Shown here: positions 41,090-50,126 of the stretch, piece by piece
Layout: the number at the start of each line of letters is the position of its first letter
Position numbering within the stretch: the stretch's first letter is position 1
From: Flavisolibacter nicotianae
GTDB taxonomy: Bacteria; Bacteroidota; Bacteroidia; Chitinophagales; Chitinophagaceae
DNA: 64,000 nt
NCBI RefSeq assembly: GCF_003628535.1
Contig: NZ_RBCI01000016.1
Span: forward strand, 1-64,000
Direction of reading: 5' to 3'
Position numbers and translations under genes: made by a program
Notes under the pieces: model-generated
Told to the model about the DNA's origin: nothing
Database searches by the model: none
Seen by the model: only the letters and a program-made list of their open reading frames with translations

Positions 41090-41723
41090 AAACAAACAGT
41101 CTAATGAACAGCCCTGTAAATAGCGAATAGAACGTGGTGCGTAAGCGTCGGTTCATTCACCATCAAAAGCTGTGGTGAGAACGCTTGTAGGAAGAAGTGA
41201 ATGCAACACGGGGAGCGGCAAAGGGTTGACTAAGGCTAAAAGGATAAAAATAAAAGGGCTATACTTTTGGTATAACCGGGCAAGGTATTGAGTACCGGCA
41301 TTTACCACTTTATCCGAACTCTTAAGGCTGCTTGAATCAATGGCAGAATCGAGCGCTTGGGCCTTCGATAAGTCGAAGGGTTGTTCCTAATGGTTCAAAT
41401 AGGATTTAATGGCAGGATAGCTGAACGGGCAACTCGAAATTTTGAAAGAGTCGTTGCTTTTTATTTCCGTTGAAACCCTTATCTGTAGAGGGGCTAGTTG
41501 CAGCGTGCCGCCATTAGTGTTCTTGCATCTCCATTTAGAATAATAAACGTCCTCCTACGAAACACCGAAAGGTAACTTCGCTCGATTTGGCCAATGCTGT
41601 TCCGCAGGAGGACATAAAAAGTGGAATTTCGTTCTCGACTGCCAAAAACTTGTTATGAACAAACAGGTGGTAAGGCATTCAACAGCTAGCCCGTGCTACT
41701 GATTAAAACACCCAGGAAATGTT
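41090..41723. other. Gene-poor region with RNA-like structure
   Basis: 634 bp without a credible open frame. The first half is rich in short self-complementary words: ggataaa/tttatcc, a 7-bp hairpin at 41362-41379 and an 8-bp pair 41549-41556 with 41606-41613. The stretch from about 41134 (GTGGTGCG) has a purine-rich style like the 5' part of a group II intron, but no domain V or reverse transcriptase is present. Bases 41336-41379 recur at 45834-45877. Confidence 0.45.
41336..41379 (+). repeat. 44-nt motif-plus-hairpin element, copy 1
   Basis: The 15-nt word atcaatggcagaatc is followed by an 11-nt spacer and a hairpin of 7-bp stem (cctTcga/tcgAagg) and 4-nt loop. The copy at 45834-45877 on the other strand has the identical word, spacer length and stem/loop sizes, with one compensated base-pair change. 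No function is known to me. Confidence 0.6.
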
Positions 41724-43031
41724 TTATTTCTTATTACCCTGATAAGTAATCTTGAAAATAGTTCCTTTCAGGTCATCAGCTACATACAAAGCGCCATCAG
41801 GGCCTTGGGCAATACCCATGGGACGGTGCTGAAATGCGCTTTTTGGACTGCTTAAATCGACTCCCGTAAAATTATCCGCAAAGACCTCCCATTCCCCTGA
41901 GGGCTTGCCATCTTTGAAAGGCACAAAGGCGACCAGGTACCCTTTCTTCAAAGGCTGGGACTGGCCATGGAAAACAATAAAGGCTCCATTTTTATATCTG
42001 GCCGGGAACTTCGTTCCCGTATAAAATAGTAAATCGTTAGGTGCCAGGTGGGCCGGAAAGGCAGAAACAGGATCAATGTATTTGTCCTCAACTGATCTTT
42101 TTCCATCACCACCATATTCGGGCGCCACGATTTTCTTGTGCTGGAAAGGATCGTAGTAGACATAAGGCCATCCGGCATCATCCCCTTTATGTAGTTCGTA
42201 CATCGTTTCTGCCGGTAAGGCTTTGTCCTGTTCGGCTGTGAATAGCTTCGGAAATTTGGCGTTCAGACTACCACGGCCGTGCTGCGTTGCAAATAGCGAG
42301 TGGGTGGCTTCATTCCAGTCCAGCCCTACCACATTTTTCAATCCCCTTGCATAATGAACTGCATCCGAATAGCGTTGGTTTTGCTTGTTCGTATGGAATT
42401 GCCAGATTCCGCCCACTGAGTCGAGCAACGGGCAATTCGCAATACCATGTCCCGATGCATCCATACAAGTCTCGTCGTAGGAGCCAACAGCGACAAATAA
42501 ATTGTCATTTTCATCAAGGGCTAGCGCTTTTGCATTGTCCCGGCCCCTGTCGACAAGTCCCTGCACAATTATTTCTACACGGCCGGTATCCGTTATTTCG
42601 CCAGCCTCATTCAGTTGATACTTATAAACACCACTGTTAGAGGAAGCATACAACGCATTGCCCTTAATGCGGATGCCAGTTCCCGGGTAGTTGCCAAACC
42701 CGGTACGTTTGTCAAAGGTTCCATTGTGGTCTGTATCAGTTAAATAGTAGATGCCCTTGCCATCTTTTAAGGCACCGAGCTTCACATAAATATTGCCATT
42801 TTTATTTACGGCAAGATGACGGATTGCCCCAAGTGAATCTGCAACGATGGTAGCAGCAAAGCTCGTCGGTAAGGCTATCTCCGCAGTCGCGCTGTTTGTT
42901 GATGATACGCTTGCGCTTTTTTCCTCTTTTGAATTGTTGCAGCTGGTTACAAGGACAATGCCTATAAGGAATGTCCATAGGCTCGTACAGTAGTCTGTTA
43001 TTCTTCTCCCGGTAATTTTGATCAATGTCAT
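41724..43031 (-). CDS. Sorbosone/glucose-dehydrogenase-like beta-propeller lipoprotein
   Basis: 435 residues with a lipoprotein-type signal (FLIGIVLVTSCNNS). The six-bladed propeller style of PQQ-dependent sugar dehydrogenases is visible in LPTSFAATIVADSLGAIRHLAVNKNGNIYVKL, DNLFVAVGSYDETCMDASGHG, GLDWNEATHSLFATQHGRGSL and HRPMGIAQGPDGALYVADDLKGTIFKI. Likely periplasmic or outer-membrane-anchored sugar dehydrogenase-like protein; whether it binds PQQ is uncertain. It is followed on the left by the gene-poor region. Confidence 0.85.
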   Translation of the reverse strand: MTLIKITGRRITDYCTSLWTFLIGIVLVTSCNNSKEEKSASVSSTNSATAEIALPTSFAATIVADSLGAIRHLAVNKNGNIYVKLGALKDGKGIYYLTDTDHNGTFDKRTGFGNYPGTGIRIKGNALYASSNSGVYKYQLNEAGEITDTGRVEIIVQGLVDRGRDNAKALALDENDNLFVAVGSYDETCMDASGHGIANCPLLDSVGGIWQFHTNKQNQRYSDAVHYARGLKNVVGLDWNEATHSLFATQHGRGSLNAKFPKLFTAEQDKALPAETMYELHKGDDAGWPYVYYDPFQHKKIVAPEYGGDGKRSVEDKYIDPVSAFPAHLAPNDLLFYTGTKFPARYKNGAFIVFHGQSQPLKKGYLVAFVPFKDGKPSGEWEVFADNFTGVDLSSPKSAFQHRPMGIAQGPDGALYVADDLKGTIFKITYQGNKK

Positions 43032-43132
43032 TTTGGGTTTTGATATTTAGGTGATTTGTGTCTGATGTCAACTCGTTTTGCACGGTGAATATGTGATCCC
43101 GGCAAGAGGCGGTTCTCTCCCGAGTATGACCT

Positions 43133-44503
43133 TTAAATGGTATCCAGATTGGGATGCTTCCACTGTCCGCGATAAGGACGTTGCAGCAGGCGGGTTGCTT
43201 CGGCATCGCCAACCACCTCCCGTTTCTGCGGGTCGTACTGCAACGGACGACCCAGCTTCATGGAAAGGTTTGCCAAAATACAACTCGCCGTTGAGATATG
43301 CCCCTGCTCAATGTCGGCTACGGGCCGGACTTTCGTTTCGATGGCGTTCAGGAAATTCAGCATGTGCAAACGGGTTGCCGGCGCGGTGTGCAATTCAATG
43401 CGAGGCTCCTTTACATCTTCGGGAAATTTTTGTTTTTCATAAACCACATCCTGGTGCAGCTTTTTTCCATCTCCCTCCGGGATAAAATCATACTTGTACA
43501 CATCGGCTTTGAGCGTGCCCTTCTCACCGTAAATAAAGAAAGCCCAGGGATAATCAGGATCAGATGCCCGGCCCCAGGTGCGGTGCTGCCAAATGCAATT
43601 CAGGTCATCATATTCAAACATGGCTGACTGCGTATCGGAGATGTTCGACTTGCCTTCTTTTTGCACATAGATGCCGCCGGTAGAGCTCACCCGTTTCGGC
43701 CAGCCAAGATTCAGCATCCAGCGTACGGCATCAAACATGTGAATGCACATATCACCCACAATACCATTGCTGTATTCCATAAAAGTCCGCCACCATCCCA
43801 CGTGCGGCAGGCCATCGTAGGGACGCAAAGGCGCAGGCCCTGTCCACATGTCGTAATCAAGAAAAGCAGGCACGGGCTGAAGCGGCGGATTGCTGTTGTT
43901 GCGCATGTGATAATAGCAGCACATCTCCACATGCGAAACCTTGCCCAGCAAGCCGGCATCCACAATGTTCTTTTTGGCGTCCACCAGGTGCGGCGTGCTG
44001 CGGCGCTGTGTGCCCACCTGCACTACGCGGTTGTATTTGCGTGCGGCGGCCACCATTGCTTCGCCTTCCATCACATCCACGCTGATGGGCTTTTGCACAT
44101 ACACATGGGCGCCGGCTTTCATGGCCTCAATGGCTGTTAGCGCATGCCAATGGTCGGGTGTGCCAATGAGTACAAGGTCCAACTCGTTTTCCGCAAGCAT
44201 TTTGCGGTAGTCCGAATAGAGCCTGGGCGGCCTGCCGGATTTAAGCCGCTGCCCCACCATAACAGCCGCTTCCGATAATTGGTTTTTGTCTACATCGCAA
44301 AGCGCTACCACATTTACCGGCGCTACCTGTATCAGCCGGAACAGGTCGCTCTTTCCATACCATCCCGTGCCGATCAGGCCAACGCGGTATGGCGTTGATG
44401 CTGTTGCAAGAAAACCCATACCGGAGGCTTGCAGGGCCGCCAGTGCAGCCGTTGCCGTAGCGCCTTTCAAGAGGGTGCGGCGGTGAAGAAGATGATTGTT
44501 CAT
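43133..44503 (-). CDS. Gfo/Idh/MocA family oxidoreductase with Tat-type signal
   Basis: 456 residues. N-terminal HRRTLLKGATATAALAALQASG is a twin-arginine signal. The Rossmann motif VGLIGTGWYGKSDLF, a TPDHWHALTAIEAMKAGAHVYVQKPIS stretch (the usual EKP reads QKP) and the C-terminal substrate domain with GIVGDMCIHMFDAVRWML fit the exported Gfo/Idh/MocA group of Bacteroidota, some of which act on glycans with retained NAD. It lies 12 bp downstream of the YiaK-like gene on the same strand. Confidence 0.88.
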   Translation of the reverse strand: MNNHLLHRRTLLKGATATAALAALQASGMGFLATASTPYRVGLIGTGWYGKSDLFRLIQVAPVNVVALCDVDKNQLSEAAVMVGQRLKSGRPPRLYSDYRKMLAENELDLVLIGTPDHWHALTAIEAMKAGAHVYVQKPISVDVMEGEAMVAAARKYNRVVQVGTQRRSTPHLVDAKKNIVDAGLLGKVSHVEMCCYYHMRNNSNPPLQPVPAFLDYDMWTGPAPLRPYDGLPHVGWWRTFMEYSNGIVGDMCIHMFDAVRWMLNLGWPKRVSSTGGIYVQKEGKSNISDTQSAMFEYDDLNCIWQHRTWGRASDPDYPWAFFIYGEKGTLKADVYKYDFIPEGDGKKLHQDVVYEKQKFPEDVKEPRIELHTAPATRLHMLNFLNAIETKVRPVADIEQGHISTASCILANLSMKLGRPLQYDPQKREVVGDAEATRLLQRPYRGQWKHPNLDTI

Positions 44504-44515
44504 ACGTATGTTGGT

Positions 44516-45547
44516 CTATTGGTCAATGACAGATTTGGTTATGGTTTGAAGGGAAAGAATCTCGTCCCAGACTTTCTGCACCACCGGGATGCCGGCCTGC
44601 CGGTTTTGTTCCCGTTTACGCATTACCCGTTCGCCGGGATACAAAACTTCCCCTGTTGCGGCAGACTGCTTGTAATCGCTGATGATGTTTTGAATGCAGG
44701 CCCCGATGCCCGGATAGTTTTGCAAACGCTCCAGCGCAATGGCCACAAACACCTGCGACAAGCCTTTCTCTGCTTTCTGTTGGCTAATTTGATGAACCGC
44801 CAGGCCGCCTGATAACACCGCAACCACAATGTCGAGTAAAAGTGAAAGCCCTGCACCTTTCCAATAACCAATGGAAAGGGTACGGCCGGACTTGATGATC
44901 GCCGCCGGGTCTTTTGTCAATTTACCGTTTTCATCGTATCCGCCAAACACCGGCAGGCTTTCGCCCCGCATCTCGGCCATCTGCATGGCACCGTACGAGA
45001 ACTGCGAGAGCGCCATATCCAGTACAATCGCTTCCTGTTGAAACGGAACTGCTATCACCAGCGGATTGTTGCCCAGCCGCACATCGCTTGCGCCATAGGC
45101 CGGCATGTTGGCGATGGTGTTGGACCAGCCGATAAACACACAACCGGCTTTGGCAGCCTGCCAGCCATAGTAGCCGCCCCGCATCCAGTGATTGGTGTTG
45201 GCAAGCGCCACACAGCCCAGTCCATTTTGTTTGGCAAGTTGCACGGCCCGGTTTGTAGCGATGGTGGCATTGAGCACACCGGGACCGAGTGCGCCGTCCC
45301 ACTGCTCCAGGGACGGTGTTGCATGGCGCAGAACCGGCGTTGCATCAGGCACCACGTGTCCTTCGCGAACCATCTGAACAAAGAGGGCAAAGCGGTTTAC
45401 CCCATGCGAATACACACCCTCCAGACTGTTGGTAGCAAAGACTTCGGCACAGGTGTTCGCCCGTTCATCGCTGAAGCCATTTTGCAACAGGATGGAGCGA
45501 AACACATCGATCATTTCATGGAACGGAATGGTTAAGGTATCAGGCAT
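44516..45547 (-). CDS. yiaK: Malate/L-lactate dehydrogenase family, 2,3-diketo-L-gulonate reductase-like
   Basis: 343 residues without a signal peptide. Family motifs: catalytic-histidine segment EGVYSHGVNRFALFV, GLGCVALANTNHWMRGGYYGWQAAKAG, DMALSQFSYGAMQ and YWKGAGLSLLLDIVVAVLSGG. This matches YiaK/DlgD, which interconverts 3-dehydro-L-gulonate and 2,3-diketo-L-gulonate with NAD(P)H in the cytoplasm. It fits the sugar-acid theme of the window and complements the YhcH/YiaL-like gene at 12 kb. Confidence 0.85.
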   Translation of the reverse strand: MPDTLTIPFHEMIDVFRSILLQNGFSDERANTCAEVFATNSLEGVYSHGVNRFALFVQMVREGHVVPDATPVLRHATPSLEQWDGALGPGVLNATIATNRAVQLAKQNGLGCVALANTNHWMRGGYYGWQAAKAGCVFIGWSNTIANMPAYGASDVRLGNNPLVIAVPFQQEAIVLDMALSQFSYGAMQMAEMRGESLPVFGGYDENGKLTKDPAAIIKSGRTLSIGYWKGAGLSLLLDIVVAVLSGGLAVHQISQQKAEKGLSQVFVAIALERLQNYPGIGACIQNIISDYKQSAATGEVLYPGERVMRKREQNRQAGIPVVQKVWDEILSLQTITKSVIDQ

Positions 45548-46099
45548 GCAACAATGTACGACTTGAAAAAATGTTTTGCGCCAATTCTTTCATTTTATCA
45601 AAGCAAAAAAGGCATCAGGACGGAAAGGGTTTCGACATCAGCCTTGCTGTCGTAGGGCGTTTTCGTGGCTGATTTTTGGATCGCTGACTTGTCCAATGTC
45701 CATGCCCGCCATACCCGTGATCACATATTGGAGGACGTTGAAATTGCACTTGCCATGACCTGCGTTCTCCCGGGCGATAAGCATAGTACCGAGTTTTCGC
45801 ACAAATGCTGTGAGACAGAATATTGCGCTTGAACCTACGATGAGTCGTAGGTGTGCTTTCTTGATTCTGCCATTGATGTGCATGAATAGGGGAGAGGGGA
45901 GTAATTCCGTTACTCGATAATATACTGGGTTATTTACTTCCAGACCTTGCGGAAAACAGTTGGCTGGTTAGGCATCCTGCTTCCATTTGCGATGCTGCTT
46001 TGTGGCGAGTACCCAGGTGGATAGAAAATATATGCTCAGGTTGCCTTTTAATTATCAATCTTCCTTCTCGGTACTTTTACACTACCTGAATACTACCAT
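45548..46099. other. Gene-poor region between yiaK-like gene and small protein gene
   Basis: 552 bp. An 81-codon minus-strand frame (45638-45883) matches nothing I recognise and is not called. It overlaps the second copy of the 44-nt element (45834-45877). The last 80 bp are AT-rich and contain TACTTTTA (about 46069), which resembles a Bacteroidota -7 element for the gene at 46100. Confidence 0.5.
45834..45877 (-). repeat. 44-nt motif-plus-hairpin element, copy 2
   Basis: On the minus strand: atcaatggcagaatc, an 11-nt spacer, then a 7-bp stem (cctAcga/tcgTagg) with a 4-nt loop. Same layout as 41336-41379. The spacer and loop differ, while the stem change is compensated on both arms. Confidence 0.6.
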
Positions 46100-46399
46100 A
46101 TGAACGAGATTCACGAAAACTTAAAGGATTTATTCAACCGTATTCCCCGTCGGCACACAGCCGACAATGTTAAGGAGATGTACAGCATTCTGGATGCCTA
46201 CGAAGACCTGCTGAAAGAAATGGAAGCCGATCAGCGATATGAGCAGCAGGTAGCCCCGTTGTTTGAGGCGCTCGATCCCATCCGGACAACGGTGAAAAAG
46301 TCGAATGATCCCAAGGCATCGAAAAAAGCAAAGGATGATTTGTTCGATGAAGCATCCGGGGCACTGAAAGATTCAATGGAAGAAGCGATGAAATTGTAA
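46100..46399 (+). CDS. Small acidic helical protein, function unknown
   Basis: 99 residues, charged, predicted all-helical, no signal peptide or membrane segment. The text MNEIHENLKDLFNRIPRRHTADNVKEMYSILDAYEDLLKEME suggests a coiled or bundled helical protein. I do not recognise the family. Codon choice matches the neighbouring genes, and an AT-rich, promoter-like stretch precedes it. Confidence 0.6.
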   Translation: MNEIHENLKDLFNRIPRRHTADNVKEMYSILDAYEDLLKEMEADQRYEQQVAPLFEALDPIRTTVKKSNDPKASKKAKDDLFDEASGALKDSMEEAMKL

Positions 46400-46640
46400 C
46401 GATGGTTTATACCGTTACAGTTGCCGGACGTTTCCTGATGAACGGATCGGGACCTGTGAAAATGGGCTTTGTCGATTGCGGTCCACCCGGGCACTTCGCA
46501 CCGGCTTTGTGCCTTTGCCTGTGGTGAGACCCCGGGAGTACCTCCTCAGCCAAACACGGGCACGCCATTATCTGGAAACAAACAGTCATTGAAAGAGCTC
46601 TTGGCAATACCCTCCTGTTTGGCTGATGGGCTTCTGTCCG

Positions 46641-47561
46641 TTAATCCACGATATGCTTGTTCTTTCGCGGAAGACTTTCAGGAAGCGGTTCCTGAGCCAT
46701 TTCCAGAAGCGTCGTTTCAATCATATGGCTCATGGTGTTCAGGGCAAGGTCATTGGGCTGGTTGCCAAAAGGTTCTTCAATTTCGCCAACGACTGCGTCC
46801 AGCGCCATAAAAGTATATCCAATGAAAACCACGATCACCGGTGTCATCCAGCCGATGCTGTCCACCAGTCCGAAAGGCAGCAGAAAACAGTACAGGTAAA
46901 CGGTGCGGTGGAGCAGCACACTGTAGGTAAACGGAATGGGCGTTGATGCAATGCGCTCACATCCGCCAACAATATCAGATAGCTGGTTGAAATTCCGGTC
47001 AAAGGCTGCTTGTGTAATGGTGTCTATCTCGCCTTTCTGCACTTTTTCATTGACCCAGTTTCCCAGCATCAGTAAAATCGTCATTGGCTTGTAAATGGCC
47101 GGCTCCAGGGTCTGCACTTGCGACGGAGGCAAAAGCCGTTTCAGATCCGGCAGCGGATCCGTACGGCGCAACTGATGCTTTAGGGAATGCGTGAATGCTA
47201 TGAGCAGGTGAATAAAGTTTCGATGTTCTTCGGGATTTTGTTGGGGCTTGCCCATGGTGAGCGCCTGGCGGGCCAGCGATCGGGTATCATTCAGCAAGGC
47301 GCCCCACAATTTGCGCCCTTCCCAGTACCGGTCGTAACTGGCGTTGTTGTAAAAGCCCAGGAAAATGGCCAATGCCAGACCCATAAGGGTAAATGGCGCG
47401 GAGTTGAGGGGTATTTTATAAGAAAAGAAATTGCCGTGGGAATAAACCACCACCGAAGACATCAGAAACAGGACCAGCAGCCGTGGATAGATTTTTACCA
47501 ATACAGATCCTCTCCAGATGAACAGCATGCGAAACCAATTCCCTTTCTCCCTTACGATCAT
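46641..47561 (-). CDS. Bestrophin-family (UPF0187) channel protein
   Basis: 306 residues with four main hydrophobic segments. Family motifs: GNWFRMLFIWRGSVLVKIYPRLLVLF at the N-terminus, FLGFYNNASYDRYWEGRKLWGALLNDTRSLAR, and the segment STPIPFTYSVLLHRTVYLYCFLLPFGLVD. Bacterial bestrophins form pentameric ion channels in the inner membrane, some conducting cations rather than anions. No close functional partner is seen. Confidence 0.9.
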   Translation of the reverse strand: MIVREKGNWFRMLFIWRGSVLVKIYPRLLVLFLMSSVVVYSHGNFFSYKIPLNSAPFTLMGLALAIFLGFYNNASYDRYWEGRKLWGALLNDTRSLARQALTMGKPQQNPEEHRNFIHLLIAFTHSLKHQLRRTDPLPDLKRLLPPSQVQTLEPAIYKPMTILLMLGNWVNEKVQKGEIDTITQAAFDRNFNQLSDIVGGCERIASTPIPFTYSVLLHRTVYLYCFLLPFGLVDSIGWMTPVIVVFIGYTFMALDAVVGEIEEPFGNQPNDLALNTMSHMIETTLLEMAQEPLPESLPRKNKHIVD

Positions 47562-47745
47562 GGCCTAACACTGGTTTGATACGCTGCAAAGGTTACAATT
47601 TAAACCTCGTCCTTTGCACCTATCCCGTATTTTGGTGAGAACGGATACCTGCCTGCAACAACGTGCGCAGGTGTGCGGGCTTTGACAGGGAAGAAGTCTC
47701 CAACGCAAATGCGGTGCAAACCGCCTTTCGCTACATTTGCCGCCT

Positions 47746-48327
47746 ATGTTCGAAGCCTTGCTGCAAAACATTGGCGAAAAAATTGCGCTGACCAACGAAG
47801 AAACAGCACAGTTAAAAACCTACTTCACGCCGAAAAAGCTCCGCAAGCGGCAGTACCTGCTGCAGGAAGGGGATGTGTGTAAAAACCTGGCGTTTACCGA
47901 AGCGGGACTCTTGCGCCTTTACAGCGTCGACGACAAAGGCATCGAGCACATGCTCCAGTTTGCCCTTCCCGGTTGGTGGGTTGTGGACATCTACAGCTTT
48001 CTCACCGGGGAGCCTTCCCGCTTTAATATCGATGCGCTGGAAGACAGCGAACTGCTGTTGCTTTCGCAGGAGAACTTCGAAGCCATGATGGCGGCGCTGC
48101 CAAAAATGGAACGCTACTTCCGTATTCTTTTTCAAAACAACATCATTGCCAAGGAACGGCGGCTGGAAAGCGCCATTGCTTTTGGCGCCGAAGAACGGTA
48201 CCGGCAATTTGAACAGGCTTACCCCGACTTTGTGCAACGCATTCCGCTCAACCTCATCGCCTCTTACCTGGGCATTACACCGGAGACGCTTAGCCGTATT
48301 CGCCGCAAGCTGGCCCGTAAAAACTAG
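47746..48327 (+). CDS. Crp/Fnr-family transcriptional regulator
   Basis: 193 residues from the ATG at 47746. An N-terminal cyclic-nucleotide-binding-like jelly roll (KKLRKRQYLLQEGDVCKNLAFTEAGLLRLYSVDD, LTGEPSRFNIDALEDSELLLLSQENFEAM) is followed by a C-terminal helix-turn-helix ending LIASYLGITPETLSRIRRKL. It lacks the N-terminal cysteine cluster of Fnr and a clear cAMP-binding arginine, typical of the Bacteroidota subgroup. It is divergent from the bestrophin gene and heads the redox cluster that follows. Confidence 0.9.
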   Translation: MFEALLQNIGEKIALTNEETAQLKTYFTPKKLRKRQYLLQEGDVCKNLAFTEAGLLRLYSVDDKGIEHMLQFALPGWWVVDIYSFLTGEPSRFNIDALEDSELLLLSQENFEAMMAALPKMERYFRILFQNNIIAKERRLESAIAFGAEERYRQFEQAYPDFVQRIPLNLIASYLGITPETLSRIRRKLARKN

Positions 48328-48428
48328 CGTTTTATCACTTGACATTTGTCAAGCCAATTTCTTGCCTTTTCTCATTCGCCACCCGTTGTGGCGTTGATAG
48401 TTTTGCTCTGTAAAAAAAGGAAAACAGC

Positions 48429-48905
48429 ATGTCTGCAAAACAAACCATCGCCGTGATTGGAGCTGCCAGTGCAGAAGGAAAGGCGGTTTTGGCCTGCCTG
48501 CTGCCAACGGGGCATCGCCTGCTTCTGATGGATGAAGCGGCGGAAAAGCTGCCCAGCCTGCAGCAACAATTGCAGCACCAGCAACCCCGGTGCGAGACAG
48601 ACACCGAGCCCTGTTGTCGTGAAGCCTGCTGGGAAGCCGATGTCATTGTACTGGCAAACGCGCAGCCCACGCTGGTCGATACCCTACAAAAAATAAAGGA
48701 TGTGGCCACCACTAAAATCGTGGTCTGCCTGGGGCAGAACGAAGAGGAGACAACATCGGAGATAGCGCAACACCTGCCGCATTCCAAAATTGTCTTCCTG
48801 CAATTGCCTGGCGGAGCCGCTAAACTGCCGGAGATTTCCGGTGGGAACAAGCCGGCAGTGGAAGCCGTCCGCAATCTTTTTAAAACAGCCAATAACAAAC
48901 AATAA
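48429..48905 (+). CDS. Short Rossmann-fold NAD(P)-binding protein
   Basis: 158 residues with a nucleotide-binding start (IAVIGAASAEGKAVLACLL), WEADVIVLANAQPTLVDTLQKI, and IVFLQLPGGAAKLPEISGG. It resembles the dinucleotide-binding half of F420-dependent/coenzyme reductases, without the rest of the domain. It may bind NADP as a scaffold or regulator. It ends 22 bp before the ene-reductase gene. Confidence 0.65.
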   Translation: MSAKQTIAVIGAASAEGKAVLACLLPTGHRLLLMDEAAEKLPSLQQQLQHQQPRCETDTEPCCREACWEADVIVLANAQPTLVDTLQKIKDVATTKIVVCLGQNEEETTSEIAQHLPHSKIVFLQLPGGAAKLPEISGGNKPAVEAVRNLFKTANNKQ

Positions 48906-48927
48906 TCAAGAAAAAAAGAAAGTGAAT

Positions 48928-50025
48928 ATGTCGAAAGAGCAAGCTTTATTGACCCCGTACCAGTTAGGAACCCTGACCCTGAACAACCGTGTGGTGATGG
49001 CGCCCATGACCCGCAGCCGCTCCAACAACGAAGGGAACGTGGCCACGGCCATGACCGCCGAATATTATGCCCAGCGGGCCAGTGCCGGCCTGATTATTTC
49101 CGAAGGAACCTATATCAGCCCGAAAGCCGTTGGCTTTGTGAACGTGCCCGCCATTTACACCGACGCACAGGTGGAAGGCTGGAAGCTGGTGACAAATGCC
49201 GTGCACGAAAAGGGTGGAAAAATTTTTGCGCAGCTTTGGCACGTGGGCCGCATGTCGCACCCCAACCTGCTCAACGGCGAATTGCCCCTGGCACCATCCG
49301 CCATAAACCCGCAGCAACAAGCCTATACGCAAAACGGATTTGAGGATACGGTAACGCCGCAGGAAATGACGGTGGAAGACATCCGTCAGACCATTCAGGA
49401 TTTTAAAAAGGCCGCAGCCAATGCTCTGGAAGCCGGCTTTGACGGCGTGGAACTGCACGGCGCCAACGGCTACCTGCTGCACCAGTTTTTTGTGAAGGCC
49501 GCCAACCAACGCAGCGATGCCTACGGCGGTTCGATTGAGAACCGGGCCCGTATCCTGTTCGAACTGCTGGACGAACTGAAAGAAGTGATCGACCTGGGCC
49601 GCGTGGGTATTCGTTTCAACCCTTCCTCACACAATCTGTTTGGAATGACCATCGACGAAGAAACCATCCCTACGTTCGAATACATCGTTCGCAAGTTGAA
49701 TGATTACGGCCTGGCCTATATCCACCTGACCGAACCCTTTGCACCAGTGGATAACGTGCCCGGTGCGGTAAGCGAAGTGGCCAAACATTTCCGCCCGCTG
49801 TACAACGGTACGCTCATCATCAACAAAGGGTTTACACAGGAAACCGGGAATGGGGTGATTGAAGAAGGCAACGCCGACCTGGTTGCGTTCGGGGTACCGT
49901 TCATCTCCAATCCCGACCTGGTGGAGCGCTTCCGCAGCGGGGCAACACTGGCCGAAGCCGACCGAAATACATTTTATTCTACCGGTGCGCAAGGGTACAT
50001 CGACTACCCCGCACTGTCTGCATAA
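48928..50025 (+). CDS. Alkene reductase, Old Yellow Enzyme family
   Basis: 365 residues from the ATG at 48928 (the longer frame overlaps the preceding gene). OYE motifs: LLTPYQLGTLTLNNRVVMAPMTRSRS, GLIISEGTYISP, FAQLWHVGRMSHP, and the substrate-binding GFDGVELHGANGYLLHQF with NQRSDAYGGSIENRAR. FMN-dependent, NAD(P)H-driven reduction of activated C=C bonds, quinones or nitro-esters. Part of a redox and electrophile-defence cluster under a Crp-like regulator. Confidence 0.94.
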   Translation: MSKEQALLTPYQLGTLTLNNRVVMAPMTRSRSNNEGNVATAMTAEYYAQRASAGLIISEGTYISPKAVGFVNVPAIYTDAQVEGWKLVTNAVHEKGGKIFAQLWHVGRMSHPNLLNGELPLAPSAINPQQQAYTQNGFEDTVTPQEMTVEDIRQTIQDFKKAAANALEAGFDGVELHGANGYLLHQFFVKAANQRSDAYGGSIENRARILFELLDELKEVIDLGRVGIRFNPSSHNLFGMTIDEETIPTFEYIVRKLNDYGLAYIHLTEPFAPVDNVPGAVSEVAKHFRPLYNGTLIINKGFTQETGNGVIEEGNADLVAFGVPFISNPDLVERFRSGATLAEADRNTFYSTGAQGYIDYPALSA

Positions 50026-50126
50026 ATCAATAAATAACCTGCGAAGCAGCCGGAAATGAACAGCAGAAAAAACAAAAGGCACAACCGGACAATCAATGCT
50101 GCTTCGCCTTTTTAAAAACAAATAAG

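Noticed and set aside
45638-45883. 81-codon minus-strand frame, considered as a transposase remnant
   Set aside because: No catalytic or family motif could be named, and it overlaps the structured 44-nt element, which explains part of the sequence better.
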